Assembly: GCA_023212695.1 (NCBI GenBank)
Contig: JALCCG010000290.1
Location: 1 to 26,249 of the forward strand
DNA length: 26,249 nt
Direction of reading: 5' to 3'
DNA from: Sporisorium sorghi
Taxonomy: Eukaryota > Basidiomycota > Ustilaginomycetes > Ustilaginales > Ustilaginaceae
Part shown: piece after piece, positions 1-8,418 of the stretch
Numbering within the stretch: the first letter of the stretch is position 1
Layout of the letters: every line of letters begins with the position of its first letter
Notes under the pieces: generated by a model
Told to the model about the DNA's origin: nothing
What the model saw: the letters and a program-made list of their open reading frames with translations, nothing else
Database searches by the model: none
Made by a program: the position numbers and the translations under genes

Positions 1-88
1 CCACCGCAGTACTGACTAGGCGATACCCTGCTTAACTTCGCAGATCGGACGGGATGCGGTGCTTTCAAGGTTCTATGGCCGCAGATGT
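1..88 (-). rRNA. 5S ribosomal RNA, 5' part (cut by the window edge)
   Basis: Read on the minus strand from about 86-88 down to 1, the sequence starts ATCTGCGGCCATAGAACC. It then carries the 5S core GAAAGCACCGCATCCCGTCC and CGATCTGCGAAGTTAAGC, which includes the internal control region bound by TFIIIA. Fungal 5S RNA is about 118-120 nt, so roughly the last 30 nt lie beyond position 1. The gene stands alone, with no 18S, 5.8S or 28S sequence beside it, which fits fungi whose 5S genes are dispersed. The exact 5' end is uncertain by 1-2 nt. Confidence 0.93.
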
Positions 89-375
89 GAGAGAACCGAA
101 AGAAGAGCATTGTTGATCATGCTGCTAATTGTCTATGAGCACCTGCAAATCGTCGCCGCCTGCTAGAGCGGCCGATAAAAACGCTCGTTCTGATAGGCGA
201 CGACCGCTTACTTTGCGCTACTGTAGTTGGCCAAACAAACGAAAGGCAGCAGCGACGAGGAAAGAGTTCGACAAAAGTTTCCTAAAAGCTCGGCAAGTTT
301 GATTGGCGAATCGTCGGCTATTCCTGACAGGAGTGCCGCTGCGGTGCTTCATCACGCCACAGAGAAGGAGAATTG

Positions 376-409
376 AAAAAAAAAAAAAAAAATCAAAAAA
401 AAAAAAAAA
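376..409. repeat. Paired poly(A) tracts
   Basis: Seventeen A, then TC, then fifteen A. This is low-complexity sequence, possibly an old poly(A) insertion or a nucleosome-depleting promoter element. There is no flanking duplication clear enough to show an insertion. Confidence 0.8.
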
Positions 410-513
410 TCTGTTTTTTCCGACATGTCACACAAAATGAGGCGTAAATTTATTTAAATTACTGTAAATTCACTCTCTCACACGGCGTTATAATTTACAA
501 TTTAGCCGACAGA

Positions 514-545
<32 letters not shown>
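514..545. repeat. (GCT)n trinucleotide microsatellite
   Basis: About ten and a half uninterrupted GCT units. On the minus strand it reads as AGC and produces a spurious poly-Ser run. It is non-coding as judged here. Confidence 0.9.
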
Positions 546-945
546 ACCTTGTCACACCACGCTGCTCCGCTGCTTTCACGGCACTAATTTGCAAACGAAC
601 CTCCTCCTCGCCTTTGCTCGCTCGCGATGCCGTCCGAAGGTGACCGACCGCTCTCGCTTCAGCATGATGTTGGCTCGCCAAGAGTGTCTGATGGCTGCCT
701 GTCAAAGCTCGGAGAATTGCGAGCCCTCGCCTCATCTTGACCGTCGAACGTTCTGACTTCCGAGCTTCGGTTGGCCTCCGCAAGCAAGCATATCACCATC
801 ACATCGTTGGCGTTCGTCACAGTATTCATTCACCGTTCTTGTATGACTCAACAGAAGATCGACCTGCTATCATCACAAGAGCTTTGCCTCTGAGATCAAC
901 CTCAGACCCTGGTTGACAGCTCCAGTCCTCCTCTTCTCTGGCCCA

Positions 946-2784
946 ATGTCCTCCTCTTCGACACGAACCATGTCGTCGCCCAGCCATGAACAGCGCCCAT
1001 CGCCACGCTCAGACCGCGCCTCGTTCTCCGCCATGCACACTGCCGTCGCAAACTCAATCAACTCCTCACAAGCGCCCACGCGCGTCAACTCGCTCGACTT
1101 TTCTCCCACAGAGCAGTTCATGCTCCAAAAGCTTCACGCCCAAGTCGAAAAGGGCGACCCAACCGCAATTGCCGAGTACGAGAAGCTTGCCCATCTTCAC
1201 CAGCTGCCACCTCGTGAACACCACAAGCTGCATTGGCATCTCCATTCGCTCAAGTCTGATGAGGAGCAACGAGCTTCGTCACAGGACACGGCCGCCTTGG
1301 AAGAAGGCCGTGCCTCTTCCAATGCAAAGGCTTCCGAAGAGAAGCCAACAGACGAAAAGGAGCAAGTGCCTGCCGTCACCTTGACCGAACAAGAAGATCC
1401 CACCAAGTGGAGCAGCCGTCGAAAGTGGACCGTCACAGCCCTCGTGTCGTGCCTCTACTTCAACTCAACCATCACCTCGTCCATCGGCACCGGCGCTACG
1501 CAGCAGTACCTTTACCAATTCTCCATCTCACAAGAGGTCGCAGCGCTCGTCCTCTCCGTCTACATGATCGGCTTCTGCATCGGCCCTCCGCTCTGGGCTC
1601 CCCTCTCGGAGCTCTACGGTCGTCTCATCGTCAACTACATCTCGGTGCCCGGCTACTTTTTCTTCAACATCGGATGCGCATTGGCACCCAACATCCAGAC
1701 TCTGCTCGTCTGCCGCTTCCTCGTCGGTCTCTTTGCTGCTGCGCCCCAGGCCAACTCGGGTGGAACCATCTCGGATATCTGGCTGCCACGCGTCCGACTC
1801 TGGCCCATGTTCACCTACTCCTTGGCGGCTTTCATGGGTCCAACGCTGGGTCCGCTTGTGGGAGGTTTCATCGCCGGCAGCAACGTCCAGTCGCACCGAT
1901 GGGGGCGGATCTATTGGGTGCTGTGCCTCCTCTCGGCAGTATCCATGGCGCTGGTCTTGGTCATCCAGAAAGAGACGTACGCTCCCGTTCTACTCAAACG
2001 TAAAGCACGCCGCATGCGCGCCGAGACGGGTCGCAACGACATCCTTGCTCCTGGAGAAAAGCTCGGGCCCAACGGAAGCGTGGCGCCCATCGCCTGGTCC
2101 GAGATCCTCCGCGTCCACGTCGGCCGACCTTTCCACATGCTCTTCACCGAGGCGCCGCTCATGTACGCCACGCTCTGGACCTCGTTCTGCTACGCCGTCA
2201 TCTTTATCTTCTTCGAGGCGTACCCCGTCGTCTTTGGAGGCACGTACGGCTTCAATGCCGGCGAGGTCGGTCTCGCCTTCCTGGCCATTGGAGTCGGTAT
2301 CGGTGCTTCGGCGCCCATCGTGGCATTCTTCAATAAGCGCTCGCTCAAGGCTCGCGCCGCTGCTGGTGGCAAGCCCGTGCCCGAATCGCGTCTTCCTCAG
2401 GTCGGCTTCTCGGCGCCGCTCTTGTCCATCGGATTCTTCTGGTTTGGATGGACTGCGCGTGCATCGATTCACTGGATCGTGCCCGTTCTCGCAGGACTGC
2501 CGATCGGCCTCTCGCTCATGCTCGCGTTCAACTCGCTGGCGGCGTATGCAGCCGAGTGCTACCACATCTACACCGCCTCGGCGCTGGCGGCAATGGCGTT
2601 CTCGAGGTGTCTCTTTGCCATCTTTGTGCCGCTGTTTGGACGGCAGATGTTCGAGAATCTCGGCTCAGGCTGGGCGGCGAGCGTGCTCGGCTTTGTGTCG
2701 ATCGCCGCGATTCCTGTGCCGTTTGTATTCCTCAAGTGCGGCAAGGCGATTCGACAGAGGAGCAAGATGTGTATCAATGCGTGA
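946..2784 (+). CDS. MFS transporter, DHA1 (drug:H+ antiporter-1) type
   Basis: Encodes a 612-residue intronless polytopic membrane protein of the major facilitator superfamily. The first 150 or so residues are hydrophilic, Ser-rich and charged, as in fungal polyamine/multidrug exporters of the Tpo1/Flr1 type. About 12 hydrophobic segments follow. The loop after TM2 reads WAPLSELYGR, matching MFS motif A, and TM5 carries the GPTLGPLVGGF motif typical of proton antiporters. Expected role: proton-coupled export of drugs or polyamines at the plasma or vacuolar membrane; the substrate cannot be read from sequence. The frame opens upstream at 913 with TTG, but the first ATG is 946; a second in-frame ATG at 970 has a better Kozak context (A at -3) and could be the true start. 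The stop codon lies 36 bp from the stop of the convergent acyltransferase-like gene. Confidence 0.9.
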   Translation: MSSSSTRTMSSPSHEQRPSPRSDRASFSAMHTAVANSINSSQAPTRVNSLDFSPTEQFMLQKLHAQVEKGDPTAIAEYEKLAHLHQLPPREHHKLHWHLHSLKSDEEQRASSQDTAALEEGRASSNAKASEEKPTDEKEQVPAVTLTEQEDPTKWSSRRKWTVTALVSCLYFNSTITSSIGTGATQQYLYQFSISQEVAALVLSVYMIGFCIGPPLWAPLSELYGRLIVNYISVPGYFFFNIGCALAPNIQTLLVCRFLVGLFAAAPQANSGGTISDIWLPRVRLWPMFTYSLAAFMGPTLGPLVGGFIAGSNVQSHRWGRIYWVLCLLSAVSMALVLVIQKETYAPVLLKRKARRMRAETGRNDILAPGEKLGPNGSVAPIAWSEILRVHVGRPFHMLFTEAPLMYATLWTSFCYAVIFIFFEAYPVVFGGTYGFNAGEVGLAFLAIGVGIGASAPIVAFFNKRSLKARAAAGGKPVPESRLPQVGFSAPLLSIGFFWFGWTARASIHWIVPVLAGLPIGLSLMLAFNSLAAYAAECYHIYTASALAAMAFSRCLFAIFVPLFGRQMFENLGSGWAASVLGFVSIAAIPVPFVFLKCGKAIRQRSKMCINA

Positions 2785-2820
2785 TTCTTGCCTCACTTTG
2801 TATTCTAGGCATTGACCTGC

Positions 2821-4368
2821 TCACAACATGGAACAAAACTCAACACAGTCTCCCGCTGCTGAAAGATGAACTAGATACGCTGCATTGCAAGACACGATTC
2901 GACCAAGACTATAAACTATCAACAAGTCCCAAAGCAGGAAAAACAAAGAAGCGGCGAGGGTATAGAAGAAGAGCCTCTTCTGGTGCGGGCCGTAGAAGTT
3001 GGCAATCGCGTTCCAGAACATCAAGATGAAATGACCGAGCGACACAAACAGACACGCAAACCCACGCATGCCGTCAAGGTAGTCGATACGCGCATCACCG
3101 GACGCCGTCTTCATCCCATCGCCCGAGATGAAGAAGAAGTTGTAGATGCGTTGGTAGATGACCGTAATGAACGAGTGGCCGTTGTTGGGCGCCGGGTTGA
3201 CCACCATCGACAGACGACGCGCGGCGTTCTTGTCACCCATCGCCGGCTGCGCGAGCTGACCGACAGTCAAGTCAACACCCATGCTCTTACGCTTGTTCCA
3301 CTGGATGATCTTGGGCTCCGTCTCCCAGTCGATGTTGACCGAAGACGAGTAACCGTGGCCGGCACCGACGTTGTTGTTGTTGCCGCCGCCCGTGCCGCTG
3401 TAGTTGAGGAGCGACGCGGTCGAGCCGGCCGCCGAGTGCAGTCCACCGGAGGCCGCGTACTTGGGAGCGATGTACGGCAGGCTCACGTTGCTGCTGCTGT
3501 CCTGGAGGTAGCGCTGGGTACGCGCGACATCGTGCGAGTTGGTGGGCACCTGGATGTCCGACTCGTACGAATCGAAACGGTTCAGATCGGGACGCTGAGG
3601 AGGATAGCTGCTGCTGTTGGTGCTGCTGCGGTCACCCGCGTCTTCGTTGGCCAGCTCCTCGGTGTACTGGTCGAAGCGAGGGCTGCTGCCGACACCGCCG
3701 GTGCCCGGGCCCATGTTGCCCGCACCCGTGTTGTACGGGTTGTTGCGGTTCATGCGGCTCGCCAGCTGCTGACGCATGTTGGAGTTCTCACGCGGGAAGT
3801 TGGGACGGTTAACGAGGTTGAACTGGTTGGCAGCGGGCACGCGGTTGGCGCTGTTGCTGCGACTGTGCCCGCCCCAGCCGCCGGCGTCGGTGCGGGGAGT
3901 CGGAGCGGTGTTGGTGTTGTTCGGGGGAGGAAACTTGTAGCTGTCGAGACTCTCGACGCTCGCCGTGGGTTTCAGGGCAGTGGCGTCCTCGAACTGCGGC
4001 AGACCAGGCTGGTTGGCCTCGCGGTCCTCCCTGTAGTCCTTGCTGCGCATGACGTCGACCGACTCCCAGAAGCGCTCGTCGTCCTCGTCGATGTCGCTCT
4101 CGTCGTCGGAACCCCAGTCGTCCATGAGCTCGGGCACGGCCCAGATCTGCTTGTACGGCTTCTCAAAGTCGGCGGCGGCCTTGGAGCGAGGCGAGTCGGT
4201 GCGCTCGTCGACGTCGTCGTACTGCATCAGAGCGGCCTGCTTCTCCTCTTCTTCGGCAAGAGCGAGCGCGGCGGCTTTGCGCTTCTTCTCGGCATCCTTG
4301 ACCTTGCGGATGTAGAGACCATGCACTAGCGTCACGGTCAGCACAAGCAGGAAGAAGAGCTCGATCAT
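2821..4368 (-). CDS. Membrane protein with a truncated acyltransferase-3 (OafA-like) domain
   Basis: A 515-residue frame on the minus strand with good start context (AAGATG). Residues 3-20 form a signal anchor, followed by a basic/acidic helix (about 21-50) and about 350 residues of low-complexity sequence rich in Asn, Ser, Gly and Pro. From residue 428 it reads IDYLDGMRGFACLFVSLGHF, the start of an acyltransferase-3 (PF01757) domain, with the conserved Arg (R435) and His (H446). This family moves acyl groups onto sugars or lipids across membranes and normally spans 350-400 residues with about 10 membrane segments. Here only about 88 residues remain: TM1, then a hydrophobic stretch (RLFFYTLAASLFFLLWDLL) I cannot match to the family, then stop. 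No room is left for further exons before the convergent transporter gene. It may be a pseudogene or a reshaped anchor protein. Confidence 0.7.
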   Translation of the reverse strand: MIELFFLLVLTVTLVHGLYIRKVKDAEKKRKAAALALAEEEEKQAALMQYDDVDERTDSPRSKAAADFEKPYKQIWAVPELMDDWGSDDESDIDEDDERFWESVDVMRSKDYREDREANQPGLPQFEDATALKPTASVESLDSYKFPPPNNTNTAPTPRTDAGGWGGHSRSNSANRVPAANQFNLVNRPNFPRENSNMRQQLASRMNRNNPYNTGAGNMGPGTGGVGSSPRFDQYTEELANEDAGDRSSTNSSSYPPQRPDLNRFDSYESDIQVPTNSHDVARTQRYLQDSSSNVSLPYIAPKYAASGGLHSAAGSTASLLNYSGTGGGNNNNVGAGHGYSSSVNIDWETEPKIIQWNKRKSMGVDLTVGQLAQPAMGDKNAARRLSMVVNPAPNNGHSFITVIYQRIYNFFFISGDGMKTASGDARIDYLDGMRGFACLFVSLGHFILMFWNAIANFYGPHQKRLFFYTLAASLFFLLWDLLIVYSLGRIVSCNAAYLVHLSAAGDCVEFCSML

Positions 4369-5067
4369 CTTGACATTTGACTGGCAGTCACCATGTCACT
4401 ACCTTTCCTGCTTTGCGATGCGAGATCTGAAAGAGTCTTCCAGCCAAAAGAAGCTTGATATGGCCCGTCGTGTCTATGTGTAAAGCGTACGCCTATCCGC
4501 CCATTCGGTCCAGAACTCTTTCCGTATCGATCGCGTGGGCCTCGCTGTTGCTTGAGAAGAACGTGAAAGCTTCGCAGGATCAGATGCAACGTGTGGGGAC
4601 ACGAGGCAGTAGCAAAGGTGCGGTGTGAACAAAAAGGCGCACTGTTTGCCCACGTTGAACTTGGCGACGCCACACCGAGCTTCCGATGGACTGGGTTGGT
4701 GGGAGACAAAGATATGAGCTGGGAAGATGGCATCCGACTGAGCGGGTAAAATCGGCGAGCAAACGATGTGAGCAAGGAGCAACAGCAGCAGCAGAGCAGC
4801 GGCAAAGGTGTGCAACAACCGCCGGCCAACTGTGCTTTATCCCCGCACTGCAGCTGGTGAAAGGACTGTGCGTCGCTCTCCTTTCTCGTCATCGTCGTGC
4901 TACTCCTTATTCTCGCCATCTGCTTTGGAGCGCTCGTATTCGAGCTGACTATCGATCACAACTCGAAGAGGCGTTCATCCAAGATCGAAGAATTCAGTCC
5001 TCAGCGAGCATCCTAGTCGTCCATCAGCCTTCCAAATTGTCTCTAGCGTCTCTACGACACCGCAAGC
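4369..5067. promoter_or_regulatory. Divergent intergenic region between the acyltransferase-like and ligase-like genes
   Basis: About 700 bp between two genes that start in opposite directions, so it should hold both promoters and leaders. Overlapping frames on both strands (for example 4365-4919 minus and 4686-5240 plus) are low-complexity, Cys/Leu- or Gln/Ala-rich and unlike any family I know. No clear TATA box or other named site was identified. Confidence 0.45.
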
Positions 5068-6395
5068 ATGCTGTCCAGATCGTCAACACGAGCGATGACG
5101 GCGGCGCGGCGATGTGCAGCGATACCGCCGACGGTCCGCCTTGCACGAGACTTCCACCTACAGGCCAAAGACATCCCTGCCTTCCTGTCGAAAGCGAGCC
5201 CGAGTTTCCCAACTTCTGTCGACATCGTCCCCGCTGCTAGCCCGGAAGTTCGAAGCGGCGGCGAGGGCATCGCGGTGCTGATCTCAGCCGACCGCGACCC
5301 GCAAGCATCGTGGACAGCCGAAAGCAGTGCAAGCAAAGGCAAGTTCTACGGGCCCAGCATCCTCTCTGCGCCCTTATCCTCGCTCACATCGCTTGACAGC
5401 ACCTACTTTGGCAAAGGCGGGCTCGGACTGCTCAAGCTGCGCCGACAGTCTCCGGGGTCGATCGCACACGCCGCTGTGCGATCCAACACCTCCGCCCTCC
5501 CCGCTTCTTCTCTGCAGTCCCTCGTTCACGGCTTGACCGCCAAAGATGCCCCTGCGGTGATCGAGGCGATGTGGACGATCTTTGACGCGTTCGAAGGGCT
5601 GTGGTTCAGCTTCACCCTCGTCCCCTCCGCCAACGGCTCGGTCAAGCTCATCGCGCCGTATCTGGAGTTCGACGACTTTGCCGTGCGTCGCCAGCCGCTG
5701 CTCCAGGCGTACTTTGCGTCGCGCCCGCGCAACGCCAACACGGCACGCGCCGAGGACGGCGGGCTGTTCTACGTCAAGCTCGCGGACGTGGATGCGCCGA
5801 CACCGACGCAAGCGCAGGCAGGGGAGAGGCTGCCGGACGGCAACGTGGGCTGCTTCGGATACGGTGCAGGTAATGCGATGGCGACGATGGATGGGCTCAA
5901 CGTGGCAGGCGGCAGACGGGCGAATTTTTTGGATGGCGGAGGCGGGGCGAATAGGACCAATGCCAAGCTGGCGGTCGAGACGCTCAACAGGGACCCGGCG
6001 GTCAAGGCTATCTTTGTCAACACGTTTGGCGGCATTACCAGGACCGAGTAAGTGCATCGTAGCGCTGAGATGAGGAAAGAGCGAGAGTACTGACGCAGTG
6101 CGGGTCGAACAGCATCGTATCGCAAGGCATCATCGATGCGGTTAGGGACGACAAGATCACAAAGCCCATCGTGGTGCGGATGAAGGGTACCGGCTCAGAG
6201 GACGCTGCCAAGGTCGTAAGTGTTTTGCCGCACCTGCTGGAAAGCGGATCGACTCGACAGATGACTGACACTGCAGCTCTATTTGTTGGAATGTGCAAAC
6301 AGCTGCAAGCGTCTGGACTCGAGTTTGCGTTTCACGACGACTTTAACGCTGCGGCTGCGCATGCTGTCAAGGCTGCTAAGCAGGGGCACCTGTGA
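5068..6395 (+). CDS. Succinyl-CoA ligase beta subunit-like protein, mitochondrial, divergent (3 exons)
   Basis: Exons 5068-6047, 6113-6215 and 6303-6395 join into 391 residues. The N-terminus (MLSRSSTRAMTAARRCAAIP) is Arg/Ser/Ala-rich without acids, as in a mitochondrial presequence. The C-terminal ligase-CoA domain (about 258-385) is clear: GAGNAMATMD, GGRRANFLDGGGG, AIFVNTFGGITRTDIVSQGI and VVRMKGT match the beta-subunit family. Splicing at 6216/6302 gives AAKVLQASGLEF, with the spacing expected for the family. The N-terminal ATP-grasp half is strongly diverged: no GGRGKG-type loop is seen, and in an ungapped motif comparison the EINP metal-binding motif is replaced (F180, F182) and the Asp of the DAK motif is A196. 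ATP/GDP-dependent succinyl-CoA synthesis is therefore doubtful. It may be a regulatory or structural paralogue of the TCA-cycle enzyme. Confidence 0.82.
6048..6112 (+). other. Intron 1 of the ligase-like gene
   Basis: A 65-nt GT-AG intron with donor GTAAGTG, branch site CTGAC near 6090 and acceptor AACAG. It splits an Asp codon (GA|C) and removes the TAA at 6049-6051 that otherwise ends the frame. The joined sequence GGITRTDIVSQG fits the family. Confidence 0.9.
6216..6302 (+). other. Intron 2 of the ligase-like gene
   Basis: An 87-nt GT-AG intron with a perfect GTAAGT donor, CTGAC at about 6264-6269 and acceptor AAACAG. Its length is a multiple of three and it holds no in-frame stop, so retention would insert 29 residues without breaking the frame. 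The acceptor was chosen because it restores family spacing; an AG at 6276 would shift the frame and lose the conserved C-terminus. Confidence 0.75.
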
Positions 6396-6521
6396 TGAGC
6401 CTCGTGCGTGGATCAAGCTGTGGCACAGATCGGAGGATGTGCAACCAGAGTGGATGCCGAGCATCAGGCAGCGGTGGTGGTCAAGTTAGATGTAAGCCAT
6501 TCTGAGGGTGTTTGCATCAAA

Positions 6522-7331
6522 TCAGTCGAGCGAGGGTCCAAGGGCGATCAGGTTGAAGTTGACCTCGTCCGGGTTGAGTGCCATCTAAGCAATCGTTGCG
6601 AAAAAAATGCAAATCGGTCAGACGTCAGCGTCTCGAAGCAGGCCGTTGTCCTCTTTTCAAGCACTTACGTAGTTGTCCTTGACATACTCGACCGCGACCG
6701 GCAAGAGATCCTCTTGCGACGCCACCTTCTTGCCCCTCTTCAGCGGGCCCTTCCTCCCACCCGAGCCATCCAGCTCCACGAGCTCGCCATCCTTGCTCCT
6801 GACAAAGCACACAAAGTGCAGTATGACATTGTCCAGGTCCTCGGGAGCCTGGCTCTGTCCCTGGCTCGCCGTTGCCTCGTGAACCGTCTGGAGCTCTTTC
6901 GAGTTGACCAAGATATCCGCCCTCTCGTCTGCGTCCTGTGTTGATCGTGCCTTTTGAAACAAAGTATCGAGCGGCGAGCCGGGTTTGATGGCGGAGGAGG
7001 CGGACGAGTTGGCGAGCGCATGCAGCAGACCGATGGTGCCACAGGCATTGCCGATGGTCTGCTTGAACCAGAGGATGTCGTTGGCCTCGGACGCAGTGGG
7101 CTGCGCAGATGCATTTTCGGTCTGACGCAGCTTCTCCATGGACTCGGTGATGGGGAAGAGGAGGAGTACCGCAGCGACGGGTTGCGGCACCATGGCAAGC
7201 AGGTCAGGGTCGGTGCCGTAGATGTCGTGGAAAGCGAACTGCGACGTGTCCATGCCCATGGACGAGCACCAGCTGGTGAAGAGCTCGGGGTTGGACTCGA
7301 GCGGTACCCATTTCGTCCTTGTTGCGGTCAT
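6522..7331 (-). CDS. Ubiquitin C-terminal hydrolase, UCH-L3/Yuh1 type (peptidase C12), 2 exons
   Basis: A cysteine protease that removes small adducts from the ubiquitin C-terminus. Exons 7331-6669 and 6584-6522 (minus) give 241 residues, close to the 230 of human UCH-L3. Family signatures run from the start: KWVPLESNPELF, DIYGTDPDLLAMVPQPV and AVLLLFPITE. The active site is complete: Q91 and C97 in KQTIGNACGTIG, H172 in NVILHFVCF and D188 in LVELDGSGG. The short second exon supplies NPDEVNFNLIALGPSLD, matching the family C-terminus. I chose the ATG at 7331 because homology begins there; an in-frame ATG at 7448 would add a 39-residue hydrophobic extension not expected in this cytosolic family. 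It is convergent with the ligase-like gene (126 bp between stops) and divergent from Med10 (288 bp between starts). Confidence 0.93.
6585..6668 (-). other. Intron of the UCH gene
   Basis: An 84-nt GT-AG intron on the minus strand, phase 0: donor GTAAGTGC right after the Tyr221 codon, two CTGAC branch candidates mid-intron, then a T-run and acceptor GCTTAG. Without splicing the protein would end two residues later, after SA, and lose the conserved last 20 residues. Confidence 0.9.
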
Positions 7332-7619
7332 TGTTGGTGCTGTGTTTACGACTAGATCGAGGCTCCTGCTGTGGTGGGGAATGGTCTTGAAGGAAGGCAG
7401 TAGGTGGTGGAGGAGAGGGAGGAAGAGGATGGTCCATGCGAGCGTCATCCGAATTTTTTCGAGCTCAGTTTTGTTAAATTGCCTAGCCGAGATCGGAACT
7501 CGGATTTGACGTTTGTGACTGTCAAAGAGAAGACCCTTTCGTGCCACTTTGACATGATCACCTCGACCATCAAAGCCAGTGGCATCGTTCGAACCACGTC
7601 ATAGCTTTGTTGGATCGAA
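7332..7619. promoter_or_regulatory. Shared divergent promoter region, UCH / Med10
   Basis: The 288 bp between two opposite starts must hold both core promoters and leaders. The left half is pyrimidine-rich when read on the minus (UCH) strand, as expected for a leader. No specific factor site is claimed. Confidence 0.5.
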
Positions 7620-8216
7620 ATGTCTTCAGCAGCCGGAAACCGCAAACCGCGTCAAATCACGCCAACGTCCCCCTCGCCCTCTCCCGAACCGCAACCCGGC
7701 ACAGGCACTACCAACGGCTCCTCCTCCACAACCGCTCCTCCGCCTGCCTGGACCCTCACCCACGCACCACCACCATCCGATCCCTCCTCGACCTCCGCTC
7801 CCACCGACCCGACCGAAGCCGTGCGCGCCAACCTCGAAACGCGCGTCCGCTCCGTCGTCGACCTGCTCTACCAGCTCGCCGTGTGCGCCGCCGACGTGCA
7901 AGAAGGCTCGCAGCACCTGGTGGCGAACAAGGTCAACGAGTGCATCCAAGCGCTTGCCGCTCTCGACGCTACGAAGGACGAGGTGCACAGGGCGCATATG
8001 ATGATCCCGCAGGACGTGCTCGAGATGCTCGACACGGGCAAGAATCCGGACATTCACACGAGGAACTTTGTGAACAGGCTGGCGAGCGAGAACCAGTACA
8101 GCTACGGACAGCATAGGGCGGTGGAGAGTTATAAGAGTAGGTTGGATGCGGCGCTGGATCAGGCGTTTCCGGAGTTGGCGCAGGCGCAGGGTGAGGTAGG
8201 GGAAAAGAGCGAGTAG
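7620..8216 (+). CDS. MED10: Mediator complex subunit 10 (Med10/Nut2)
   Basis: A 198-residue intronless protein. The first 65 residues are Pro/Ser/Thr-rich and probably disordered. Residues 72-120 form the helical Med10 core (LETRVRSVVDLLYQLAVCAA, then KVNECIQALAALD). Residues 129-155 carry the family signature IPQDVLEMLDTGKNPDIHTR followed by NFVNRLASENQ, and about 167-182 the closing helix AVESYKSRLDAALDQ. Med10 is an essential subunit of the Mediator middle module, which links activators to RNA polymerase II in the nucleus. Start context is good (G at -3). The disordered N-terminal extension makes it somewhat longer than yeast Nut2. The gene is convergent with the oxygenase-like gene, 202 bp between stops. 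Confidence 0.92.
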   Translation: MSSAAGNRKPRQITPTSPSPSPEPQPGTGTTNGSSSTTAPPPAWTLTHAPPPSDPSSTSAPTDPTEAVRANLETRVRSVVDLLYQLAVCAADVQEGSQHLVANKVNECIQALAALDATKDEVHRAHMMIPQDVLEMLDTGKNPDIHTRNFVNRLASENQYSYGQHRAVESYKSRLDAALDQAFPELAQAQGEVGEKSE

Positions 8217-8418
8217 GAGGGAGGTGCGCAGACCAATATACCCTCGCCGTCGATGGAATGGTGGCGATCCAGGTCTCGCGCTGTCATCTCAGTGTATGCA
8301 CGCGCATGGGCAAACTCGAATGCACGACAATCAATACACAGGCATCGATTGTTCCTTCCAAGACAAATTGAATTGAGCACGACAAACGAGAACCACATCG
8401 ACAAACCGCGTCACAACG

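Larger units (their letters stand above)
89..945. other. Intergenic region with homopolymer and trinucleotide repeats
   Basis: This is the stretch between the 5S gene and the MFS transporter. It contains two adjacent A runs (376-392 and 395-409), an AT-rich patch (about 430-505) and a GCT triplet run (514-545). A 93-codon minus-strand frame (502-783) has a poly-serine tail that comes only from the triplet run, so I do not call it a gene. The right part presumably holds the transporter promoter and leader. No tRNA or conserved element was seen. Confidence 0.6.

Noticed and set aside
502..783. 93-codon minus-strand frame with a poly-Ser tail
   Set aside because: The tail is the GCT microsatellite and the rest shows no family features.
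913..945. Earlier TTG start for the MFS transporter
   Set aside because: Near-cognate starts are unusual in fungal nuclear genes, and the first ATG is at 946.
4365..4919. 184-codon minus-strand frame upstream of the acyltransferase-like gene
   Set aside because: It is Cys/Leu/Ser-rich from repeats, overlaps the start region, and resembles no family.
6216..6276. Acceptor at 6276 for intron 2 of the ligase-like gene
   Set aside because: It shifts the frame away from the conserved SGLEFAFHDDF segment, whereas 6302 keeps frame and spacing.
7332..7448. Longer UCH protein from the ATG at 7448
   Set aside because: It would add a hydrophobic N-terminus not found in UCH-L3/Yuh1, and homology begins at the inner ATG (7331).
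7575..7600. Possible tRNA B-box (GGTTCGAAC on the minus strand)
   Set aside because: It does not end in the required CC and no acceptor stem or A-box pairs with it.
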